From Vanilla planifolia (Eukaryota > Streptophyta > Magnoliopsida > Asparagales > Orchidaceae), in NCBI GenBank assembly GCA_023846275.1, contig CM043870.1, positions 8,245,527-8,309,526 on the forward strand: DNA of 64,000 nt, written 5' to 3'. The notes under the pieces are model-generated. The model was not told the DNA's origin. It did not search any database and saw nothing but the letters and a program-made list of their open reading frames with translations. Each line of letters starts with the position of its first letter. The stretch's first letter is position 1. Shown piece by piece: positions 36,748-48,448 of the stretch. A program made the position numbers and the translations under genes.

Positions 36748-37384
36748 TGCGTAAGCCAGATTTACTTTTTGAAAATCCGTTTGGAAAAGCTTTTAGAAAG
36801 CTTTTTCTGCGCAGGCGGTCCAGCGCCGAACGTGCGCGCGGTCCAGCGGGCGGTTCAGTGCCGCGTAAGCCCATCTTTTGGGATTAGTTTGGGGTGTGTT
36901 TGGGAAAGCTTTTAGAAAGCAGAATTTTTAACTATTTGGGAATAATTTTTAGAAAAAGCAACTTTTGGCAAATAAACATATTTTAACTTGATTATGTTTG
37001 CACTATGGCCTTGTAGGACATCAAGAAAACCAATTAGAAGTTGACAAGAAAAATTTGGTACAACAAATCCAGGTAGAATAATTTTCTAACCCTGTGATGT
37101 AGCACGATATTATGTGTTTTTACATGCTTTTCTTACTGTTATAGAATTTTGATTGTTGCATATGTTTATGGTATAAAAAGAAAGGAATATTATGGTGTGG
37201 ATTATTTATGCATTTGCATGAAAAACTGAAAAGAAAGAAATAACATGGAAAGAAAGAATATGATACAATATGCTAAAGAAAGAGATGAAACAATATGGCA
37301 TGAAAGGACTTTTGATATGACATGGATTGATGTTTGGAAAATGACAAATAAAACAATGGGATTCCCAGAGAACATTATCCTCAC

Positions 37385-37586
37385 CACTAGGCTCAGCGTG
37401 TGGGATCGCAGGGTATCGATCTTCGGATCAGATATCTGCCTAGTGTTATGTGCTATGACTCCATGATGATTACACCAGGCTCAGCGTGTTGGATCGCAGG
37501 GTATGGTACCATACCTGCCTGGTGGCACTAGGCTCAGCGTGTTGGATCGCAGGGTATCGATCTTCGGATCAGATATCTGCCTAGTG
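37385..37586 (+). ncRNA. Three hairpin modules (3' LTR)
   Basis: Same three modules, spacing and sequence as 30,349-30,550 in the 5' LTR. Confidence 0.5.
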
Positions 37587-38119
37587 TTATGTGCTTGGTT
37601 GGATGCCGGCTATAGGACAGTCATTGATGATTGGATCCAGAGGATAATGCGTCAAAGGGAATTGGGCCCGGTAATAAGCACAATATAAGGAACTTGTATT
37701 TCTTTATGACTTTCATTTGACATTATCTTATATGTATGTATGACATTCATCTTTACTGTTAATGGTATTTGTTATGCCTTTTATTTTCTTGGTTAAATAT
37801 GTGGATTTATCTACTGAGATTTATAAAATCTCATTTAGTGCTTACATCACAGGTCATGAAACCACTACACCGAGAACTGGGAATGATGCTGTTACAGGAG
37901 AGCCCTTTCCAAGAGATGTGTGAGAGGGAAAATTTTAGTGTGATTAAATGTTTAAAAACATGTCTTTATATATATACTTTGGATTTTGAATTAGTGTTTG
38001 TCTTACCGTCGGGTCCTCACCTTTGGTTTGTTTATTTGTCCTCACTTAAATGCTGTATTTGGCGACTCTGATGATAACTTTGTGACATAATGGTATTAGA
38101 TGTCGGTGGGGGCTTGACA

Positions 38120-38124
38120 GTTAT
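38120..38124. repeat. Target-site duplication GTTAT, right
   Basis: Follows the last base of the 3' LTR and matches 28,795-28,799 and 26,688-26,692. Confidence 0.85.
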
Positions 38125-38337
38125 GGACTTTGTATAGTATTTTTTTTGGATTGGATGATTATGTAGAGTACTATAGTTAGATCATTTATTTATATCGATA
38201 TTTCATGATTAATGTTTAGATTTTATCTCATTGTTTGGTCTCCACCTATGATTTTTTATGCTTCACCTGTTGATTTAATTCTGCATAAGTTTTAAGTTTT
38301 ATGATAATTATGTAAATGATGAGGTAGGGTCTTGATA
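38125..38337 (+). repeat. Old element 5' LTR, right part
   Basis: Continues the old LTR after the insertions: GGATGATTATGTAGAGTACT here matches AGATGGTTATGTGCAGTGCT in the 3' LTR near 43,420. Ends in CTTGATA where the young LTR ends in CTTGACA. Confidence 0.8.
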
Positions 38338-38340
38338 TGT

Positions 38341-38352
38341 TGATATCAGAGC
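38341..38352 (+). other. Old element primer-binding site (initiator-Met tRNA)
   Basis: TGATATCAGAGC, one base off the canonical TGGTATCAGAGC, three bases after the LTR end as in the young element. Confidence 0.8.
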
Positions 38353-40226
38353 TCTGGTTCAAAATTGGTAAGATATGCGAGTGAGGACACCAGCACAAAA
38401 TACACATATGCATCATTTTAGTTATAAGGAATTACATGTAAAAAAATTATAGATTGTAAGGTTCAAATTAGAGCTACAAATAAAAAAGAAATTGATAATA
38501 AGGACAAACAAAAAGGAAAAACATAACAACACAGACCAATTTAAGATTATTAACAAAGGAAAAGGTGAGTAAAGGAAAAAAAGAATAAGTGTGGTAAATG
38601 TGATCTATGGCATTAAGAAAATTGTTGACTACATATGATAATAATAATAAGATATTTGATATGTAAATAATTAAGGCATATTTTTAAGTTATCTTAAAGT
38701 AAAAGATATCAAGCTATCTCTTATAAGTCATGATCAAGAAGAATTTAGTTGTTAGATTAGTATGAAATATAAGAGAAACAACAAATGTAAAGGGATGTTC
38801 CAAGATTTAGAACTCAAAGCTTCTTATGCACACATGGAGGTGGACTTAGCATTAGAAGTTATGAAAATTAGCAAAGGTAAGATAATAGATCACAATAAGA
38901 AAGGTTTTAAGCCAAAAAAAGATAATGAGATGTTTTTTATATAGGAAACCTCTGGAAGTCAAAGCATAAGGAGATCTTTAGGAATTGGAAAAGGACAAAC
39001 ACTTAATGAAAAATAAGTTCCTTTACAATGGTAGGTGTTGTAGATGAAAAAATACTACTCTAATGGATCTTTAACCATTTAATATTGAAAATGTTATAGA
39101 GTTGGAGGTTACTACATATATGTGACATTTTAGTATTTTATTATTTTTGTTATTATGCAAAATATAGACAATTTGGTTATTTTTGTAAAATGTGGTGATT
39201 GGATTGGGGTTTTAATTTTTTATAATAAATTTATTAGTCAATTAAGACAAAATTAACGTATTCTTTCTAAAAGAAAATATTTAAATAATTAATTTAGAGT
39301 AGGTGAAAACAAAGGATAAATAATATTATGGAATTAGGAAAATAAAATTTTGTAAAATAATTACTAGAAATAGAAATTGTTTACCTTGACATTTGGAAAA
39401 AAATTCTTGTTTTGGTGATAACAATATCAACATCAATAAGATGGAAATATGTTCAACATTGGAAGAATGTACTTGATAAATTCCAAAGGAATGTTGAAAG
39501 TAGAAAATAAGAAGATATTATTATGAATTTTATGGTGAAGTAACTTAATTTTAGTAATTTATGTTTCAATAAGGATGATTAATTAACTACATCAAATAAG
39601 ATTTTTAGCTACTAATTAGTTCTATTTATTTGAACTAAAGTACAAGTTTATTTTATATATCAAAAGCCATAGTGATAGAGACTTTGATAATTGAACAAAA
39701 TGAGAGAATATATTATGTTAAGATTTTAACTTATTGGCAAAACTACATAAAAGTTCTGATTATCTAAAACCAAGTAGAAGCAGCCTAAAGTAAAAGGATG
39801 ATGTTGAAGCTAAAACACCAATCACTTAAATTTAAGGAATCTAAACATATTTGGATTTCCATATGGTGTTATTAGTCTTGGAAGACTAAGAAATTCATAC
39901 TATATTATATGTTTTTTCTTAAAAAGTAAGTTTTAGATCCTTGTGAGAATTTGAAATGTGATAAACTTGAATGTATATGAAGATATTAGTGTGAAGAATA
40001 TAAAGAGGTAAGAGAATAAGTAATTTAAGGAGAAAACATCATATAGATAATCTAATAGAAAGAGAAGTTATGTAGAGAAACAAAATTTGTTAAAATTGTG
40101 CAGGTTTTAACACTTTTTTAACTTTTGAGATGAAACTTTTACAAGAAGAAAAGATTGTAATATCTTTGACATTTATAACTAGAATTTTGTAAAATTTTTG
40201 GACAAATTTTTTGTAGGAAAAAAGAT
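38353..40226 (+). pseudogene. Old element internal region with Gag zinc-knuckle relic
   Basis: Starts with the leader shared with the young element (GTGAGGACACCAGCAC; GTGAGGACACCAACAC in the young one). At about 38,594-38,690 a frame with stops retains CX2CX3HX3C (CGKCDLWH, stop, ENC) and then a broken RYLIC...HIF, matching both knuckles of the young Gag. Everything between leader and knuckles, and protease through integrase, is missing. Two purine-tract-plus-TGTAA(C/T)A junctions occur near 40,147 and at 40,213-40,232; only the second continues as LTR. A 60-codon frame at 38,762-38,944 matches nothing I know. Confidence 0.65.
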
Positions 40227-42333
40227 TGTAACAACCCTCGTTTTGTCTCAGTTAAAATGAAAAAAATTCTAGATTCAAGTCACGAAGATTATAAGTAGGT
40301 GTGATCAAACTTGATAAGTTAATTTCTTGAAATATTTTTTATATAAAAAATATTAAAATAATGATATAGTATTGGAAAGTATGTCATAAGCTTAAATTTG
40401 GTCATAAACATTATTTAAGCATATCAATAACAAGAGCACTAAGAGACAAATCTAATAGCATTAAGTTTATAATTTTTGAAGATATAAGAAATTTTTTATG
40501 ATTTTTAAAAATTCAAATATATTTATAATTTTTAAAATTTTACTCAAGGTAGATTTATAATTTTTTAAATTAACCTTATGTTACAACTAATTTGTGGAGG
40601 AAAGATATGCAAATAATGGAAAGTCAACTATATTAGAATAATCTATAATTTTGAGAATATCGATACAATTATAAATGGTTTGGTAGTTAATAGATTTAAA
40701 AATAATGAGATGTAAGAGAGGCAAAAAAGTAATAATTATTTATCCATAATAGATGTGTAAAAAATTGATTAAAGGTATTAATTTTCTAATATGCATGCAT
40801 ATAATCTAATTATACTTGTCTTTCTTCCCAATCTTGCTAATTATATATTAAGAAGTTTGTAAGTGGATGAGGGAGAATTAAAGTTCGGGTCTTTATGTGC
40901 AGAGGTTCTCAAGGGATCGAGTGTATGGAGACCATCGAAGAGCTGAGTAGTGTTACCAAGAATTATCAAGAACTATTAGGAGGAGGTTATCGATTACTAT
41001 GTTGCAATGTCTTACCAATAAAGGAGAAGCAGCAACTTGGGTAAAAAGAAAACCCATAAGAAAGAGGATGAAGAAGTTGTGGAACCTTTAGGAAAGCTTA
41101 GTTTAGTTAACGAAGGACTTAGAAGCAAGAAAATGAGGAGAAGAAAGTTTATAGTAGAAAAATAGGAAAAGAAATGGAGCAGTAATGACCTACGAAGAGA
41201 TAAGCATTTAAGTAATTATTTGTTAAATTTCTTTCAGTTTTAAGTATATAACAACATAGTTGCATTTAGTTTTAAGTAAATTTTTAAAATAACTTGGATG
41301 GAAGACAAAGTGAATTGGATGTGTTTTGAAGTAAAACTAGGAGGCTCAAGCTAAAAACAATAGTTGTTGAAGCATATCATACAACTATATCGTAAGGTAA
41401 AATCTTCTAAAAACTCGACAAGAATAAGAGTTTAAATTGAATCATATGGTATGATATTTATATCATATTAGTATGATTGATGGATTAGATCAATAAACTA
41501 ATGAGAGAGAAAATAAAAATCATTATGCATGATGAGTTTACCATACTGTTTAATTATTAAGGAATAAAAGTGAATAATTGGACTAGATACTATATCATAT
41601 AGGTATGACTTCTAGATTATACAATCGAAATAAAAGCATACTTAAGGTATCAAAAAAGTCAATGAGAAGGCTCATATAAAGGGTCTTATTATATAATATG
41701 GCTGAGTTGATTATACTAGATGATTAATCAGAGCTATAGATAAAATAACTAAGTTTGGAGAAAAAAGATTACGATTAAACTTGTAAATTGTGAATCATCA
41801 TACTGGATGATGTCTTGGAAATAGATTAATAGTGAAAATGTATTGCATGAGCGAGGAGATCATATTATACTATGAAAGAAACAATGATTTGACCCATCGT
41901 AGTAGTATGATTGGTCAACAAGGTAATGAGATGAAAAGACAAAGAATGTGAGTCACACAATATTATATTATGAATCATATTGGAGATTAGTTAGTAAAAA
42001 GAATTATGATAAAGCAAAGGGAGATCACATTGTACAATTTTAGTGATTGTAAGGTAGTACATAACCAATAAGAATAATAGAACACTAGTTTTGAGGATAT
42101 GATGGAATGATTAGGTGATTGTACTTGTGCAATTTATCTTAGGATACTTAATTACTTGTTTGATCATGGGAACCAATCAAGATAGTAACTTAAGAATCTA
42201 AAAAGAATTAATATGATTCTAATTGTTTACTAAACATGTCATATATAAGATATATGTTGATCATTCATATAAATTGTATTGTAAAAAATTAAAAAAAAGA
42301 TTAAGATTAGAAAAAAAATCAATTCTTGGATTC

Positions 42334-42388
<55 letters not shown>

Positions 42389-43595
42389 AACTATTATATA
42401 AATATATTAAACTATTTTTTATTCTTCATAAAATGATATTTTTTTTTATGTTATCTTTAGTTTAAGCATCAAGATATTTGAACGTTGTATATGTAAATCT
42501 AGTAATAATATGATTATATTTATATCACCTTATTATTAGGTTTCTTATTCATATGTTATCTTTTATGATATTTTATAATAAAGATATCAACATATAATAT
42601 AATAAAAAATCCTGTAACATAATAAATAAGGAAATGATTTAGAATGTGAATAATTGACATGCTTAATCATCGCTTAAGAAAAAGGAATAAAATGATCGAT
42701 ATACCCTTAAAGTCATTATCCTCATATGTGCTTGGATCATATTATGACCTCATAAGACAAAGATACCCATTATGGCTACACAATACTGATACGCATAATT
42801 AGGATAATATTATCTCATATACATGATACAAGTGAAGACATCTTATTATATCTAAATGATATTAATATACAAGATGAGGATAGCCTTTTAAGGTGAGAAA
42901 ATCTTATGAAATCTTATGATATTAGTTCTAAAAGATAGTGATTTGATGAGAAAATTTTGAACTATATATTGTGCATGAAATGAATACAAAAATAATAGAC
43001 TTATTTTTATAAAAATAAATAACTGAGCCATGCAAAATTTAATAAATGAGAAATGAGAAAATAAATAAATATGCATATACATATTTATCCTTTATGCTAG
43101 ATTTATTAGTTTTCTCATATCATAACTTATTTTATTATGAATATTAGTTGTATATTATAATGATATAATTATACCTTTTTAGCTACAATATTATTTTTAT
43201 ATGTTATTATTTTTTAATTTACTTGATGAATAGTTTAGAGTCTCATTAATATTTATATCATAGATAATATATTTTTTATATAAAAAAATGTTTGATTAGA
43301 TATTATAAATGAGTGTTTTATTTATTATCTGGCATAATGGTTGGTAATTTATAAGATTTTGTATTAATTACATATTTAAATCTATGTAGATTTGGTATAA
43401 TATTATTTTGAATTAGATGGTTATGTGCAGTGCTATAATCAGATCATTTACTTATATTAATATTCATGATTATTATTTTTATTTTTGTCTCATCATCAGG
43501 TTTTTACTCAACATTTTTGTGTTCTCTTCTATTTAATTATGTATAACCTTTGATTTTTATTATGATTATGTAAATTGTGAAGTGAGGCTCAAACA
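40227..43595 (+). repeat. Old element 3' LTR
   Basis: Begins TGTAACAACCCTCG after a purine tract and ends AAACA. AT-rich and without the GC-rich minisatellite. Parts still resemble the young LTR, such as GGAGGAAAGATATGCAAATA against GGAGGATATATTTGCAAATA. Holds a (TA)n run at 42,336-42,385. Confidence 0.75.
42336..42385. repeat. (TA)n microsatellite
   Basis: About 25 TA units inside the old 3' LTR. The old 5' LTR has only a short TATATATA at the matching place, about 25,650. Confidence 0.95.
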
Positions 43596-43860
43596 ATAAG
43601 TTCATGAGAATGCTCAATAAAGATTATCCATTCAATCTTTTATTTGATTAATAGCTATTTTGGATTATACTTGTATAAAATAGAAATCAAACAAGTACAA
43701 TTAGTTTATGAAGATGCTTAATAGACATCATCTATCTTATTTATTTTTTAACATATAATTGTTATGCATTATACAAGTAAAGAATAGAGATTAGACAAGT
43801 GCAATAAGTTCATAAGAATGCTTAATAAAGATTGTCGACCCAATTCTTTTGTCTAACTTA
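43594..43860. repeat. 104-bp tandem repeat, about 2.6 units
   Basis: Unit starts at 43,594, 43,698 and 43,802 (CAATAAGTTCAT / CAATTAGTTTAT / CAATAAGTTCAT), each 104 bp apart with moderate divergence. The array begins at the last two bases of the old 3' LTR. Confidence 0.75.
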
Positions 43861-44238
43861 TGTAAGTCAATGATCATACAATATGATAAGGATTATCATA
43901 CTATGCAATATAAAATTAGAAATATAAAAGTGAGTATGTTATTTATAAATGATTTAGAATAGCTCTTGAAAGTGCTTTCTTAAAAGTTAAAGCAAAAAAT
44001 TGACCTGGTATTAATAAAATGCAATGTGAATTATAACAATAAAAAAATAGATAAGAGAGAAGAAACGTTTATGAAAGAAATCTCTTAGAACCATCAAATA
44101 GATAAATTAAATAATTATGATTTTAGTAAGTTGTTGAATTCCTTAATTCTTATTACTAAATGATTGGTGAATTATTCATTTACATGTCATAACATTATTT
44201 GCATATGTTATGATGTCATTATAGTAATTTGTTAATAT

Positions 44239-44240
<2 letters not shown>

Positions 44241-44286
<46 letters not shown>
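44241..44286. repeat. (TA)n microsatellite
   Basis: About 23 AT units in AT-rich intergenic DNA. Confidence 0.95.
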
Positions 44287-44289
<3 letters not shown>

Positions 44290-44473
44290 TATTTATATCT
44301 AAAAATCTAAGAAGTTATAATTAGAACATACGATGAGAAATAAAAGAATGAAAATGATAAAAAGAAGAAGAATATTATTACATAGTTATTTGATAGATCA
44401 AAAGAAAGAAAGAAAGTAGAGATAGATTTTTTTTTATGAACCTATCTTGTAAGGACCTAGTAGATGAGATATA

Positions 44474-44705
44474 GTTGGCACCTTATTATCATAGACACTC
44501 AATGATAAGGCCATGGCATGATAGAGGTCAAGTCCTTATCAACACATGATATTGGCAATAAAGGGTGATGATTGCATGATGAACAAGTATACTTCACACT
44601 CTATTGTCATGGGTACTTAGAGATTCTATCATGACACAACAAAGGCCCCTTGTTAGCATAAGGTACTGACAATAAGGGACAACTACTATGTGAGATGAGA
44701 TATGG
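44474..44705. repeat. Degenerate two-unit tandem duplication
   Basis: Two blocks of about 115 bp begin near 44,474 and 44,591 and share words such as TTATCATAGACAC / TTGTCATGGGTAC and GATATTGGCAATAA / GGTACTGACAATAA. Origin unknown. Confidence 0.35.
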
Positions 44706-45722
44706 CATAAGTTCCTCTACGAGAGGGGATGTGGTCATAGAAAGAAATTTGGTCCTAGAAAAAAATAAATCTAAAAAGATGAAAAGGAATAAAAGAGAAA
44801 TAAATGAAATTAAACATAAAAATAGAAAAGTATAAAACACTATGAGTACAGATACTAGCATCATGCAATGATTATGTACATACAAGAGCTAGATATATAT
44901 AAGTATTAATGCATTGATATGGTGTTGCATTACTTTAATTACTATTTTATTGTATTTATCAACTACATTACCATAGTGTCATATAATTTTATTATTTATA
45001 CTTAATATTTTGTGTGTTAAACATATCATGTTGATTCCTTACATATATTATAAGCTAGGATGTTGATATTTACAAAGTTAGGGGTCTTTAGATGATAGTC
45101 ATAACCTTATAGTGAGAGTGTATTATATTTGTGAGTGAGATATAAAGAGGGACTTTGTTTGTATAAGGATAGTCTATATTTTTTCATAGATATTGTATTT
45201 GTATTTGATTTTTAATTTTTCATATTGTTTGATAACTAGTTGTTGTATAATATTATTTCATCTAGTTGTATTAAACTTGATATTTTGTAATTAAGATGTT
45301 ATCTTCATCACCTTCACTCATTTTTTTAGTTATTATCTTCAATATTATGTCATCAACTCTAGTTTTACCTTAAACATTTATATTTGGGATGTATTTTATT
45401 GGGTGTTATTAGATTAAGCCAAGCAAGAGGTAACAGATCATCTTACTAGTTATATGACCATGCAATACCACATTAATTATTGTAATTGTTTGTATCTCTT
45501 ACCAACTCTATGTCAAGTAAAACTTAGAATGATCAATACTTCAAATACATACGACGTAATCAATATATAGATATGATATTTATGTTAAACTTGAAAGATT
45601 AATACGTGTTCATACATACAAAACTTCAGTGTGTCCTAGTTTTAAGATATCATTGAAATCATAAAATATACGACATATATCTTACAATAGTATTTTCACT
45701 AAAGTCACGAAACCTTAATTGG

Positions 45723-45805
<83 letters not shown>

Positions 45806-47216
45806 GCTTTATACATCAGACTAATATGATTCACATATGCATCATAATAATAAAACTATTAAATCTTCATATATATACAAAATACTTTTTGTACATATAT
45901 GAAACATTCATATCAATTTAACCTATTAAACTAATGCCTCACATCTTCATATTGATACAACTTCATATCATATAGAAAAAAAATTGAGAACATCATAAAA
46001 ATAATCATAAACATATGATCCCATTATTTGATGTGTACCATATATTAATTTCTTTAAAACCTATAAGTATAATTGTACCATACTTATATGATCCTAATGA
46101 TTGTATTGTATGATATCTATGAAACCCTTAACAACAAGTGTTAAGCAATAATTATATAATATGATGTACTCTATCATACTAATATCATATATTTTTAAGT
46201 AAGAAAACTATAATTTATCACTTTATCATACACATATGATTCGTTTATTGAACATGTATGATCTCTTAAATAGTCAAGTTAACCAATAAGTATAATTATA
46301 TTATAGTTGTACGATCCTTATGATCATTTTATATGAAGGCTTCACAACCCATGAACAAAAGTCAAGAATAGATAACAAATGTCAATTGTATACTAAGATA
46401 TTCTATATCAAACTCGAATGATATGTTTTATGGAAATAAAAATCTATTTGTTAGACAAAAGTTTGTCAGGGAGATCTATTCTCTTTAATTATCACCCTCA
46501 TACAATCAATGGATCAAACATGTATAAACACAAATTGAGATAATAATAGCTATTTTAATCTTTAAAAACCTTATTTTTACCCATTGAAAGTACCATAAAT
46601 AGTCCTAAGCAATTCAATGGCATAAATAATTGTTTATTCAAAATAAAATGAACTAATGGTTCAATTGCAAATACATAAAATGATTAGGGAGCTTATCTTA
46701 TTTTATTTATTATTAATTGAGTTATTGCATGTAAATTGTAACACATCTCCATGTTGTTTTTGTTTCATCTTACTTCAAGTTGTATTAATAACTCTATTCT
46801 AAAAATCTTTAGTGATTATGCCACTTGTGTTTTTAAGGGTTCATGGTATAAATTGTAATATATTTTGAAGTGTTGTGCTCCTTTTTCCTTTAGCTATTGA
46901 AACTCATTTGAGTGGCTACTATTAGTGTTTCATATGAACATCATTTGTATTTACTTTACCACTATAAGCTATGACAAAAGGAAGTAGATTTCATGAAAGT
47001 TTAGTTGAGTTAATATAGGGTGGATATAGATATGAGTATAGGTTAAACCATGTAAAGATCATGTATACATTATTCTATTTATTATTTACTTTTTTATACT
47101 TTTTGTTTCACTATTATAATTATTATAGCAATGGTGTTTTTCATAAATTAGAAATACTTTTTAAAAATTTTCAAAATATTCCAAAAGTTCTTTTAACTAA
47201 TTAGCTCTAACATAAT
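44706..47216. other. AT-rich intergenic DNA with decayed repeats
   Basis: No supported gene. Positions 45,540-46,440 are full of short ATCATAC / GTATGAT words also seen inside the old LTRs and the 48-52 kb element. A (TA)n run lies at 45,726-45,806. Positions 46,990-47,233 resemble the right end of the 48,449-52,550 element, ending CATAATTCACCCTCTTA. Confidence 0.5.
45726..45806. repeat. (TA)n microsatellite, longest in window
   Basis: About 35 TA units, then one G interruption and a short further run. Confidence 0.95.
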
Positions 47217-47499
47217 TCACCCTCTTATGATATTCAATCCTCATTAAGCTTAATAATCACCATATGTGTAACATTATTGATCCCTCTCTACATGCCCAAC
47301 CTAAACAAGGCCTATCTAGGATGCCCTTCATCCCATTCCCAATGCAATTGAAGTTGATCCATAATTGCAATAATGACTAAGTTATTATGCACAAGGAGAA
47401 TATGAAAATGCTTACAAAGGCTTTTAAAAATGGATTGGTTGTATGATAGCGTGCTACAAGATTTGATTGGGGGCAATATGTAGTGTTTTAATACATAGA

Positions 47500-48420
47500 T
47501 GGACATGGGTGAAGATTGCTTATTGATCTTCTTTTCCAAGTTAGAGGATTATGATTTTGTCTAATAAAATAGTCCTTAGACCATTGATGGGTGAGCCCTT
47601 GACCTTGATTGTTGGTCTCTTACTTTCAATCTTAAATCCTTGGTTAGTGTGAGTATTTTATCAAAATGCATATACCAAACCTTCCTTTGCACCTTTAAGG
47701 AGAATTTGATCTCTTTTTGAATTTCTTTCAATGTGAATCTTTCCTTATAAAGTGATGTAATTATAGTGGAGTTGGAAAAAATGTCCTTTGTGAGGGTGTG
47801 TGTGAAAGTTAGCCTGATTAAACCCTTATTCTTGAGGACTTAGATTGTCTTTATGATGAGAAGGTCTACCAAAAGTTTGTGTTTGAAGGTTTTGTTTTGT
47901 TATGCTTCCATGCATTATAGTGTGACCACTTTGTAAATAAATGCTCATTCACAAAGCATAACTCAATCTTGTATGAGCTTACCACCCTTAATGGCCAAAT
48001 TAAGCCTACTCAAAAGCCAATTAGGTTTACTCCAAGAATCCCTATTGTGGGAATTATGCTTCAAGCCCACAACCTCTACTCCAAAGACCATGAAAGTTAA
48101 CCTTCAGAGCCATAATACATTTGTTGGCCTCAGGGTTGTTATAAGCTGATCATATGCCCCATTATTAGTGATGTTATTCCTATGATAATCAAGAGCTTCA
48201 CTTTCTTGGAGAGGAGTTAGTTGAGCTTTAGACTTTAGTGGCCAAGAAAAATAAACTACATCCTAAATGGTTAAAAGTCCAAGCTAAGGTCCAACCCATC
48301 AAGTCCATATTACCAACAATATTAGAGACATAAATTAGAAACATCATCAAAGTAGCTTACACTTGCTTCCATCATCACCTATTATGGGTTTAGCCACTAC
48401 CCCTACTATATCCCTCCAAG
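47500..48420 (+). pseudogene. LINE ORF1 relic (DUF4283 and zinc knuckle)
   Basis: A single frame from about 47,518 to 47,850 reads, apart from six stops, like the DUF4283 nucleic-acid-binding domain of plant L1-type retrotransposons: FFSKLEDYDFV, then NSP-stop-TIDG-stop-ALDLDCW (stops where the family has W) and MSFVRVCVKVSLIKPL. After a frame change it continues DEKVYQKFVFEGF and CFHAL...CDHFVNKC, a broken zinc knuckle. Plus strand, same as the pol relic at 52,574. Clearly dead. Confidence 0.6.
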
Positions 48421-48448
48421 TATTGCTATAAATTATGAGCATGATATC

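Larger units (their letters stand above)
28800..38119 (+). mobile_element. Young Ty3/gypsy LTR retrotransposon, Tekay/Del-like chromovirus
   Basis: 9,320 bp. Complete structure: 5' LTR 28,800-31,083, initiator-Met primer-binding site at 31,087, gag-pol region 31,240-35,885, polypurine tract ending at 35,919, 3' LTR 35,920-38,119, and flanking GTTAT on both sides. Domain order protease-RT-RNase H-integrase marks Ty3/gypsy. The integrase tail with a chromodomain-like end ([15 protein letters not shown] onward) and the long LTRs fit the Tekay/Del clade (family knowledge). The two LTRs differ by one 84-bp repeat-unit change and only about four single-base transitions seen by eye, so insertion was recent. 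Two stops in gag and a frame break before protease mean this copy is probably not autonomous as it stands. Confidence 0.95.
35920..38119 (+). repeat. 3' LTR of young element
   Basis: 2,200 bp, same ends as the 5' LTR and near-identical apart from four fewer 21-bp units (36,651-36,747) and about four single transitions seen by eye. TATA at 36,200-36,207. Hairpin modules at 37,385-37,445, 37,473-37,524 and 37,526-37,586. Followed by GTTAT. Confidence 0.95.
23370..43595 (+). mobile_element. Old, internally deleted Ty3/gypsy element, split by younger insertions
   Basis: The 5' LTR is visible from about 23,370 to 26,692 and resumes at 38,125-38,337 after the inserted elements. A primer-binding site for initiator-Met tRNA follows at 38,341, a short internal region runs to 40,226, and the 3' LTR is 40,227-43,595 (TG...CA). 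The two LTR copies align throughout, for instance around 24,130-24,330 and 41,150-41,350. The internal region is under 2 kb and keeps only a broken Gag zinc-knuckle relic, so the element is non-autonomous. The LTR start (TGTAACAACCCTCG) and the pre-LTR purine tract match the young element, placing both in one lineage. The true 5' end is too decayed to fix. Confidence 0.75.
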
